Assembly: GCF_013396335.1 (NCBI RefSeq)
Contig: NZ_JABWSY010000008.1
Span: 186,001 to 250,000 of the forward strand
DNA from: Bacillus sp. EB106-08-02-XG196
GTDB lineage: Bacteria > Bacillota > Bacilli > Bacillales > Cytobacillaceae
Length of the DNA: 64,000 nt
Direction: 5' to 3'
Below, piece after piece: positions 44,395-52,009 of this stretch. The position numbers and the translations under genes were made by a program. Position 1 is the first letter of the stretch, and each line of letters starts with the position of its first letter. The notes beneath the pieces were generated by a model that was given only the letters and a program-made list of their open reading frames with translations, made no database searches and was not told the origin of the DNA.

Positions 44395-45910
44395 GTTTCT
44401 TCCCTCCCGTTGCACACATCATGATTTTTTCTTGTGTTGCTTCTTCTCTCAAGAATTCTCCAGTTATGGAGCCTTCTGACATGACAAGAACTCGATCTGA
44501 CATCCCCAAAACCTCTGGAAGCTCCGATGAGATAATGACAATCCCGACGCCTTCGCTTACGAGTTCATTAATAATCTTATAAATCTCGTATTTAGCACCG
44601 ACATCAATTCCTCTTGTCGGTTCGTCTAGAATTAACACTTTCGGATTTGTCATTAACCATTTGCTAAGAACTACCTTCTGCTGGTTTCCACCACTCAGCT
44701 GGCCAACCTTTGCCTCTAGGTTAGGTGCTTTTAGCTTCATTTTTGAAGTCAGTTCCCCAGCCGTTTTCACTTCTAATGCATCATCAATAATTTTTAATTT
44801 CATGACCTTATTTAAAGCAGCTAAGGTCGTGTTCTTCGTGATGTCCATCCCCAGCACAAGGCCATAACGCTTGCGGTCCTCGGAAACGTAAGCCAGGCCT
44901 TCTTTTATCGCATCTTGTGGTTGGTTGATCCTCGTTTCTTTTCCATCAATCAAGACCGTTCCTGTCCTCTTCCCTTTAAGGCCGCCAAACAAACTGATGA
45001 ACAATTCTGACCGGCCGGCCCCCATTAATCCGGAAATACCGAGGATTTCACCTTTTCTCACCATGAAAGAAGCATTCTTTATCAACTGTTTCCCTTTGTC
45101 ATCAAAAACGGAGTAATCTTTTACCTCCATAATGTTCTCCGAGCTAATCGGGTGTGGTTCATATGGAAAAAGCTCAGTGAGCTCGCGCCCAACCATTTTC
45201 GAGACAATCTTTTGTTCGGTTAACTCTTCAATGGGATCCGTACTGATGGTTCGTCCATCACGCAAAATCGTGACGGAATCAGCAAGGGCCATGACCTCTC
45301 CTAATTTATGAGAAATATAAATACAGGTAACGCCTTTCGCTCGTAATTCATTCAACAAGCCCATGAGAACCTCAACATCACTTTCCGTTAAAGCGGCTGT
45401 TGGCTCATCCAAAATGAGAATATCTGTTTTTTTCGTTAAGGCTTTTGCAATTTCGATCAATTGCTGCTTCCCAACGGTTAAATCACCGACTTTTGTTTGC
45501 GGGTCAATGTTCAAGCCGATATGCTTAAGTGATTTCTGTGCTTCTGCATAAATCTGGTTCCAATCAATCACTCTTCTCCGCATTAAATCATGACCTAAAA
45601 ATAAGTTCTCAGCGACAGTCATTTCCTCTACTAAGGCAAGCTCTTGATAGATAATGCCAACGCCTGCATCCTGAGATTCTTTTATTGTTTTAAATTCGAC
45701 CTTTTGGCCATTAATAATAATTTCTCCATCATACGTACCATGTGGGTAGACACCACTCAGTATTTTCATCAACGTGGATTTTCCAGCGCCATTCTCGCCG
45801 CATAAGGCATGAATCTCTCCCCTACGCACTGAAAATGTTACGTTATCTAAAGCTCTAACACCTGGGAATTCTTTTACGATCCCTTTCATTTGTAGCGCAT
45901 ACGTATCCAT
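44387..45910 (-). CDS. xylG: Xylose-type sugar ABC transporter ATP-binding protein (XylG family)
   Basis: A 507-residue protein with two fused ATPase domains, as in all CUT2 transporters. First half: Walker A GENGAGKST (about residue 40), signature LTVGKQQLIEIAKAL, Walker B ILILDEPTAAL. Second half: degenerate Walker A GLMGAGRSELF, signature LSGGNQQKVVLSKWL, Walker B LILDEPTRGID. It lies between the binding protein and the permease. Confidence 0.88.
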   Translation of the reverse strand: MDTYALQMKGIVKEFPGVRALDNVTFSVRRGEIHALCGENGAGKSTLMKILSGVYPHGTYDGEIIINGQKVEFKTIKESQDAGVGIIYQELALVEEMTVAENLFLGHDLMRRRVIDWNQIYAEAQKSLKHIGLNIDPQTKVGDLTVGKQQLIEIAKALTKKTDILILDEPTAALTESDVEVLMGLLNELRAKGVTCIYISHKLGEVMALADSVTILRDGRTISTDPIEELTEQKIVSKMVGRELTELFPYEPHPISSENIMEVKDYSVFDDKGKQLIKNASFMVRKGEILGISGLMGAGRSELFISLFGGLKGKRTGTVLIDGKETRINQPQDAIKEGLAYVSEDRKRYGLVLGMDITKNTTLAALNKVMKLKIIDDALEVKTAGELTSKMKLKAPNLEAKVGQLSGGNQQKVVLSKWLMTNPKVLILDEPTRGIDVGAKYEIYKIINELVSEGVGIVIISSELPEVLGMSDRVLVMSEGSITGEFLREEATQEKIMMCATGGKKHG

Positions 45911-46019
45911 TCTAGCTTGTCACCACCTATTCGGAACTCGATTTTGTAAAGACGATTAATGTGGCATGATTTAGGAGGCTAATAGATAGCCATAATTATA
46001 TTTTTAAATAATAAAGGGA

Positions 46020-46042
46020 GAGCAAGGAAACTGCACTTGCTC
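46020..46042 (-). terminator. Intra-operonic hairpin between xylF and xylG
   Basis: GAGCAAG and CTTGCTC enclose nine bases; on the minus strand CCCTTTATTATTT follows. It is a weak terminator or a stabiliser of the xylF message. Confidence 0.45.
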
Positions 46043-46073
46043 GTTTAAGCCCCTGTTTTTAATCGTATTCGTA

Positions 46074-47168
46074 TTATGGACGTGCTGGGCGGTCGCCTTC
46101 AGCAACATTCTTATAAACATCGTCATAAGAGTGGAATCCATCCTTGATCACCGTATCCACAAGGTTTTCTTTGCCTACCTTAATAGGATCCAGCTTAATA
46201 AACGGCACATCGACCTTGCCATTGTTAACACTTGAATCACTCTCAGGAGTTTCCCCTTTTGCCAATTGAACGGCTACTTCTGCACTCTTTTCAGCAATGC
46301 TCTTGATAGGTTTGTAGACTGTCATGGTTTGAGTACCTTCAGCGATACGCTGTACAGCCGCCAAGTCAGCATCTTGTCCAGAGATGACTACTTTACCTGC
46401 AAGTCCCTGTGCATCCAAAGCTTGAATAGCACCGCCAGCAGTACTGTCATTTGATGCAACAACGGCACCAATATCATTTTTATTTGCAGTTAAAGCGTTT
46501 TCCATAATTTTCAGCGCTTCGTTCGCATCCCAGTTTTTAGCCCACTGGTCGCCCGCGATTTCAATATCACCACTATCCACAAGCGGTTGGATAATGTTCA
46601 TTTGACCTTCTCTGAACATTTTTGCATTGTTATCCGTTGGCGAACCGCCCATTAAAAAATACTTTCCAGAAGGTACCTGTTCCACTAAATATTCCGCTTG
46701 CATTTCACCAACACGAACATTGTCAAACGATACATAGGCATCAATATCGGTACCATTAATCAGACGGTCATACGCTAAAACAGGAATTCCTTCTGCCTTC
46801 GCTTGATCGACAACCGTAGATAATGCATCCGAGTTAATCGCAATAATAACTAACGCATCAATATCCTGAGAAAGCATGTTCTGGACTTGAGATAATTGCT
46901 TTGCTTCATCGCCATTTGCAGATTGTACGACTACCTCTGCCCCTAATTCTTCTGCTTTTGCAACAAAGAAATCACGGTCATGCTGCCAGCGTTCTAATGT
47001 TAAATCCGAAACAGAAAGGCCGATCTTAAGCTTATCATCCTTGCCTTTCTCCTTACTGTCAGAGCCGCTGCTCGCGCTGCCGCCACTTGCATCCTGACCG
47101 CAGGCAGCAAGCATCAACACGAGAAGTAAACCAACCAAAACTGAAATAAAACGTTTGCCCTTTTCCAT
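46074..47168 (-). CDS. xylF: Xylose-type sugar-binding lipoprotein (XylF family)
   Basis: A 364-residue binding protein. Signal peptide with lipobox LMLAACGQD, then a Ser/Gly-rich linker and a type-I periplasmic fold: KIGLSVSDLTLERWQHDRDF, ISGQDADLAAVQRIAEGTQT and TMTVYKPIK are XylF-like. The frame is 16 codons longer, but AAGGGGGC and the lipoprotein pattern favour the ATG at 47168. It heads the xylFGH operon, with a cre site 60 bp upstream. Confidence 0.87.
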   Translation of the reverse strand: MEKGKRFISVLVGLLLVLMLAACGQDASGGSASSGSDSKEKGKDDKLKIGLSVSDLTLERWQHDRDFFVAKAEELGAEVVVQSANGDEAKQLSQVQNMLSQDIDALVIIAINSDALSTVVDQAKAEGIPVLAYDRLINGTDIDAYVSFDNVRVGEMQAEYLVEQVPSGKYFLMGGSPTDNNAKMFREGQMNIIQPLVDSGDIEIAGDQWAKNWDANEALKIMENALTANKNDIGAVVASNDSTAGGAIQALDAQGLAGKVVISGQDADLAAVQRIAEGTQTMTVYKPIKSIAEKSAEVAVQLAKGETPESDSSVNNGKVDVPFIKLDPIKVGKENLVDTVIKDGFHSYDDVYKNVAEGDRPARP

Positions 47169-47227
47169 AAAGATTTGAAGCCCCCTTACGATTTTTAATT
47201 TCTTATGAAAGTACACCCAATTTCCAT

Positions 47228-47242
47228 TGACTGCGTTTTCAT
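47228..47242 (-). promoter_or_regulatory. cre (CcpA) site upstream of xylFGH
   Basis: On the minus strand ATGAAAACGCAGTCA fits WTGNAANCGNWNNCW at every position. It lies 60-74 bp before the xylF start. Catabolite repression by CcpA is expected. Confidence 0.7.
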
Positions 47243-47372
47243 TTTTTTACAACTAGCAAATTACAGCTAATTCACATATTAAAATTACCATGATACAACT
47301 GCCCTGGAAGCACTTTCATCTTCACTTTGTTGCGAATACCTAGACATTCTTGTCCTATCCGTATCAAAAAAA

Positions 47373-47403
47373 AAATTGCTCGAGCAGATGCCCTGAGCAA
47401 TTT
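47373..47403 (-). terminator. Terminator of the xylose-sensing operon
   Basis: AAATTGCTC and GAGCAATTT form a 9-bp stem, then a run of ten U on the minus strand. It lies 10 bp behind the response regulator stop. Confidence 0.88.
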
Positions 47404-47412
47404 CTTCTTTCA

Positions 47413-48981
47413 TTATTGATGGTATTTATTTCGATATTCACGCGGGTTCATTCCGACTTCTTTTTTAAAAAACCTGCTGAAATAATTGGGATCTTTATAG
47501 CCAATATTTAAGGCGATTTCCTTTAATGGCATGGTGCCATCGAGCAGGAGCTCTTTTGCTTTTTGCATTCTAGTATTCTTCAAATAATCGATAAAAGTCA
47601 CTTGAAACCGCTCTCTAAATAGCCTGCTTAAATAATAGGAGCTAATCCCAATTTGCTCGGCTACCTCTTCAAGGGTGATCGGCCTATGATAATTTTTATC
47701 AATAAATTCCTTCGCTTTTAAAAGCAGCGATCTCATCCCGTTATTTCGCCACTCCCCTAAACGCTCGATAATATATACGAGCTGAGCCTTGGCTGTTTCT
47801 TTGATTTGCATGGTTGTTTCGATTTGTCCTAAACTTACCTTTATATCCTCATCAAACCCAAGTTCTTTGACTGATCGCATTAACACGAGAAAGAAATCCT
47901 CCATCGCCTTAATCACGATGCGCACCTGAGAATCTGCTGCCTGCTGGATGGAATGAAAATAAGATTCAAACATGTGCAATCCTTTTTGCATATCGCCCTG
48001 CCTAACAGCATCCACCAGCTCCTTCTCAAGCTCAAACGGGATTAACTCTTTGCGTTTTTGTGTCAACCGGTCACTATAAGCCATATAGGCTGCAGTTGGG
48101 TGGTTATGTACAAGTTCCAGCGCATAAATCGCTTCCTTATAGGATTGGGAAAAGGAATGGACATCACCTACAACCATCCCCACTCCGGCATACACGCGGC
48201 ATGATTCGAGCTGATGCTGAACATGGTGAATAATCGAACGCGCAAAATCCTGTCTTATTTCATGATCTGTTTTTCCTTGTTCAGTGACTAACACCAGCAC
48301 CGGAACTTGAAAACCTGTTAATGGTCCCACTAAAAAATGGAGACTTTGATCGTGCAGCGCTCTTTTCAGGGTATGATACCAGCGGCTTTTTTCCTCACGG
48401 CTCGGTTGCAGGCTGTCTGATTCAAACGAAAAGACAGCGACAAACCCTTGCTTCTCTTCGAGGTCCAGCCATTCATCCCAGTCAGCCTGATTGAATTCGT
48501 GAACATGATCCATAATGAACGAAACAATAAATTCCATTTCGATAAAAGAACTGACTCGTTCAAGGCGGCGATTGATTTGCTTTTTTTCAATCAGTGTCTG
48601 TTTTTCAGCCTCAATTTCGGCTGCCATCCGGTCAAACGCTTCTAACACCTCGGAAACCCTGCTTGGTTTTAACAAATATTCCTTAATCCCAAATTTCATC
48701 GCTTCACGGGCATAATCAAACGTATCAAAAGCCGACACCATAATATATTTGGTGTCACAAAGTTCAGGAGATATCCTTTTAATCGCTTCAAGGCCGTCCA
48801 ATTCCGGCATCTTGATGTCCATAAAAATTAAGTCCGGCTTATAGGTCAAAGCAAGTTCAACTGCCTGCCTTCCATTTTGAGCCTCGGCAATGACCTCAAA
48901 ATTGGATCGATTCTTACGAAGCATCAGTTTGAGACCTTCTCTTTCAAGGTGTTCATCGTCCACAAGCATGACATGTAACAT
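47413..48981 (-). CDS. AraC-type response regulator, probable activator of xylFGH
   Basis: A 522-residue YesN-type regulator. Receiver domain at residues 1-120 with LVDDEHLEREG and the acceptor Asp in LIFMDIKMPELDG (about residue 56); a long middle region of about 270 residues; two AraC HTH motifs at the C terminus (IGISSYYLSRLFRERFQVTF and IGYKDPNYFSRFFKKEVG). It is the third gene of a binding-protein, kinase, regulator operon and lies just upstream of xylFGH on the same strand, so it probably switches that transporter on. Confidence 0.87.
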   Translation of the reverse strand: MLHVMLVDDEHLEREGLKLMLRKNRSNFEVIAEAQNGRQAVELALTYKPDLIFMDIKMPELDGLEAIKRISPELCDTKYIMVSAFDTFDYAREAMKFGIKEYLLKPSRVSEVLEAFDRMAAEIEAEKQTLIEKKQINRRLERVSSFIEMEFIVSFIMDHVHEFNQADWDEWLDLEEKQGFVAVFSFESDSLQPSREEKSRWYHTLKRALHDQSLHFLVGPLTGFQVPVLVLVTEQGKTDHEIRQDFARSIIHHVQHQLESCRVYAGVGMVVGDVHSFSQSYKEAIYALELVHNHPTAAYMAYSDRLTQKRKELIPFELEKELVDAVRQGDMQKGLHMFESYFHSIQQAADSQVRIVIKAMEDFFLVLMRSVKELGFDEDIKVSLGQIETTMQIKETAKAQLVYIIERLGEWRNNGMRSLLLKAKEFIDKNYHRPITLEEVAEQIGISSYYLSRLFRERFQVTFIDYLKNTRMQKAKELLLDGTMPLKEIALNIGYKDPNYFSRFFKKEVGMNPREYRNKYHQ

Positions 48982-49002
48982 GTAGTTCTTCCCCCTTACC
49001 CA

Positions 49003-50424
49003 TTAGCCATTTCTTATCTGAATACTCACGATTGTCCCTTTCCCAAGACTAGAGGCAATGTTCATTTTACTATCTTTATGGAATAATCTAAGCCGGTCCA
49101 TCACATTTCTCATGCCGATTCCGGTTGAATGACCTGACTCTTTTTTCGGTAGAGATTCCTTTTCAGCATGGCTGCTATTCAACAATCGGTCAATCGTTGC
49201 CTGATCCATCCCTGCGCCATTATCCTTTACATCAATGCAAACGTGTTCATTGTCTTCGTATATGTGCAATTCAATTTTGGCACCACCAGCCATATTTTCA
49301 ATTCCATGCATAAAGGCATTCTCAATGAGCGGCTGAAGCGTTAAGCAAGGGATCGGCATTGACAAACAGGCTGAATCCACGTTTTGCACAAACTCCACGC
49401 GGTCACCAAATCGTGTTTTTTGGATAAAAAAGTACTCCTTAACAATGTCCACTTCGTCCTTTATGGTCGTCTGGCGATCGAGATTGCCAATGTTATAGCG
49501 AAGCAGGGCAGATACAGACGATATTAAGTCGCTTGTCCGTTCTGCACCTTCGATATACGACAGTTTTGAAATCGTATTCAAAGTATTAAAAAGGAAATGT
49601 GGATTAATCTGATTTTGGAGGCTTTTCAATTCCATCTCTTTCAGCAATTGGGCAAGTTTTGCCTTTTCCTCCATCTCACTAACCGATTCGAGAATATTCC
49701 TTTTCATTTCATTAAACGTCTTCGTTAAAAACCACAGCTCGTCCTTCCTTGAAACCATAACATCCTCACCCGAATAACGTCCGGCTGACATTTCTTTTGC
49801 CGCCCGGGTAAGCCTTTCAATCGTTCGTGTAATCCCATTAGAAAACCAAAGGGCAAACAGGATACTGAGAATAATAATAGCAAGAATGATCGTAGTCCCC
49901 AACTTTTGCCTATCCTTAATCTTTTTATCAATCAGCAGGGATAGCGTTTGGTAATCTGAAAGTTCCTTATTAATCAGGTCAAGTGAACTTTCATGAATAT
50001 AACCAGCTGTTTTTTCCGCTTCATTTAAATGCTTCGAATATCGCTGGATATCATGCTTTTCTACACCTTCCATGGTTTTATCCAAATGTTCTAGAAAACT
50101 GGATATCGTATTTAAAAAATTTACGCTTGGGACTCCTTCTATTTGTTTTTCCTTAAACTCTTTTTGCAGTTGAATCAGCCTTTGCCGATCTTTTTCATAG
50201 ATTGATAGGTTTTCAGGCCAAGGTTCATAAATATAAATTTTAAGCGACTGAAACGTCTGATTTGTCTCTTTCGTAATTTCATTTAAAAGTAAGGAAGGTT
50301 CAACATTGTCATTATAAAGCTCGAGCACTTTTTGGCCGCTTTGTTCACGAACAAAAAACAACACGACAATGACGAAAAGGATGGCCGCAAAATAAATGAG
50401 CAATTTTGTGCGAATTTTAATCAT
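49003..50424 (-). CDS. Sensor histidine kinase (LytS/YesM-type)
   Basis: A 473-residue kinase. One membrane helix near the start, an extracellular helical sensor of about 150 residues, a second helix at about 180-200, HAMP, then the His_kinase domain with QNQINPHFLFNTLNTI (about residue 275) and the ATPase motifs PLIENAFMHGIE and VKDNGAGMD. Its start overlaps the stop of the binding-protein-like gene by four bases, which indicates a stoichiometric sensor complex, as in the XylFII-LytS system of Clostridium. Confidence 0.87.
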   Translation of the reverse strand: MIKIRTKLLIYFAAILFVIVVLFFVREQSGQKVLELYNDNVEPSLLLNEITKETNQTFQSLKIYIYEPWPENLSIYEKDRQRLIQLQKEFKEKQIEGVPSVNFLNTISSFLEHLDKTMEGVEKHDIQRYSKHLNEAEKTAGYIHESSLDLINKELSDYQTLSLLIDKKIKDRQKLGTTIILAIIILSILFALWFSNGITRTIERLTRAAKEMSAGRYSGEDVMVSRKDELWFLTKTFNEMKRNILESVSEMEEKAKLAQLLKEMELKSLQNQINPHFLFNTLNTISKLSYIEGAERTSDLISSVSALLRYNIGNLDRQTTIKDEVDIVKEYFFIQKTRFGDRVEFVQNVDSACLSMPIPCLTLQPLIENAFMHGIENMAGGAKIELHIYEDNEHVCIDVKDNGAGMDQATIDRLLNSSHAEKESLPKKESGHSTGIGMRNVMDRLRLFHKDSKMNIASSLGKGTIVSIQIRNG

Positions 50425-51422
50425 TTCGCCCCACCCCTTTGGCTTTTCTCATCGGGCAAGTCTGATTCACGAATAATCGATGATTCTGTATGATAGAATT
50501 CTTTGACCGGCTTTCCCGTAACAATGTCCAGCATAATCTCCGTGCTCAGGGCCCCCATCTTAAACGGAAGTTGTTCAACAATCGCATCAATTGCCCCATT
50601 TTCAAGCAACTGAATATTTTCCTCAATTGAATCAAACGTTATCACATACATATCATCCTGTCTTTTTAAGGATTCTGCCGCCGCAACGATCCCCATCCCA
50701 TTATAGGAACTAGTTCCATAAAAGGCGGTAATATTAGGATACTCGGTGAGCATCCGGTACGCCTTTTGCTCGGTGTCAATCCTTGATACGTTTGATTCCT
50801 TAATCGCTGCGATCTTGATTCCTTCATATCTACCTACAATATCTTTAAATCCTTTCACTCGCTGCTGGTGATCGACATTATCAAAACTAGCTGTGATAAT
50901 TCCAATCGTAGCCTTTCCGCCCGTATCTTTCACCAAAGCTTCTCCGGCTAATTGGCCCGCTAAATAATTGTCTGTCCCAATATAGGCATTACGCAAGCTA
51001 TCCTTTGCATCCATATCAATCGTAATTACCGGAATCCCGGCACCCACAGCCTTATTGATCATGGGCGTAAATTGGTCATTTTGAGCCTGAACAATAATCC
51101 CATCGACTTTGGCTGCTATGGCTTTATCTAACAGCTTCAGCTGTTCATCCGAATCCGTACGCTTTGGCCCCTCGTAGTTAACAAAAACGTCATGCTCCGT
51201 TTCGGTTTTCTTGGCTCCCTCTCCGACCAAGCGCCAATAATCATGATCCATCTCCTCACCAATTAAAGTAAAATGGAACATCGGCAGCGCAGTCTCAGAA
51301 GAAATCACCTCATCCATTTTCCGATCCGTCGCCTGTACTTGTTTATAAAAATAAATCGAGAAACCTAACACCGTAATAAACGAAACGATTAAAATAAGAT
51401 AAATAAACATACGTCGATTCAT
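50421..51422 (-). CDS. Membrane-anchored sugar-binding sensor protein (XylFII-like)
   Basis: A 333-residue type-I periplasmic binding fold, anchored by one N-terminal helix (residues 5-27) instead of a lipobox. HFTLIGEEMDHDYWRLVGEG, DGIIVQAQNDQFTPMINKAV and GTDNYLAGQLAGEALV are typical. Operon position with a LytS-type kinase and YesN-type regulator suggests it senses sugar and passes the signal to the kinase rather than transporting. That reading follows the described clostridial XylFII-LytS-XylR system; the actual ligand is inferred to be xylose from the neighbouring xylFGH. Confidence 0.8.
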   Translation of the reverse strand: MNRRMFIYLILIVSFITVLGFSIYFYKQVQATDRKMDEVISSETALPMFHFTLIGEEMDHDYWRLVGEGAKKTETEHDVFVNYEGPKRTDSDEQLKLLDKAIAAKVDGIIVQAQNDQFTPMINKAVGAGIPVITIDMDAKDSLRNAYIGTDNYLAGQLAGEALVKDTGGKATIGIITASFDNVDHQQRVKGFKDIVGRYEGIKIAAIKESNVSRIDTEQKAYRMLTEYPNITAFYGTSSYNGMGIVAAAESLKRQDDMYVITFDSIEENIQLLENGAIDAIVEQLPFKMGALSTEIMLDIVTGKPVKEFYHTESSIIRESDLPDEKSQRGGAK

Positions 51423-51550
51423 GCTGCCCTCCTAGGAAACCATGGGGTGTTCTCGTGGCCCCGAAACTATCATAATTGTAAATATTTTAACACACTAACA
51501 TAACCATGTGGACGGTTCGCAATCACTGAAAAAGTCCATTTTTTAAACAA

Positions 51551-51865
51551 GGCTCTATTCGTAAACTTTGTTGCTTTCTGTACAAATACCAGAGGTGACT
51601 TAAGACAAGTTTGATGAATCTAAGAGTCATGGTGTCCGAACCAGAGGTTACTTCAGACAAGCTTGATGAATTTAAGCTTCATGGTGTCCGAACCTGTGGA
51701 AACTTCAGATAAGTTTGATGAATCTAAGCTTCATGGTGTCCGAACTTGTGGCAACTTCAGACAAGTTTGATGAATCTAAGCTTCATGGTGTTCAAACCTG
51801 TGGCAACTTAAGCAAAAAACGTTATTAACCAATAATAAAAACAACAATCTTTGAGCAAAACAGCC
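51551..51865. mobile_element. Non-autonomous transposable element with 52-bp hairpin units (family B, copy 2)
   Basis: Same ends as the 16440 copy (GGCTCTATTCGTAAACTTTG at the left; GCAAAACAGCC at the right). A perfect 8-bp direct repeat TTAAACAA flanks it at 51543-51550 and 51866-51873. Units beginning GGTGTCCGAA or a variant start at 51631, 51683, 51735 and 51787, all 52 bp apart, one more than in copy 1. It has split a sequence whose uninterrupted counterpart is at 43055-43148. The gap 51423-52009 holds nothing else but this repeat DNA. Confidence 0.88.
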
Positions 51866-51867
51866 TT

Positions 51868-51918
51868 AAACAAAAAGGCAATTACCTACTATATGTAGAT
51901 AACTGCCTTCTTGTTTTT
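51868..51918. terminator. Terminator at the end of the wall-protein operon, arm altered by insertion
   Basis: AAACAAAAAGGCA faces TGCCTTCTTGTTT with one mismatch, around the same CTAC/GTAG core as 43096-43148. The transposable element has inserted at the foot of the left arm; most of the stem survives because the target duplication restores it. Confidence 0.7.
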
Positions 51919-51934
51919 ATTAAATTGTGTACAC

Positions 51935-51988
51935 GGGGAGGGTTCTCCTGGTCTTACATATTTTCCCACAACCACAAGAACCGTCCCC
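51935..51988. repeat. Short palindromic dispersed repeat (GGACGGTTCT family, full copy)
   Basis: GGGGAGGGTTCTCCTGG faces CACAAGAACCGTCCCC; the centre matches the copy at 43163 nearly base for base. Confidence 0.75.
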
Positions 51989-52009
51989 ACGGTCCCACCA
52001 CGTCCCATA

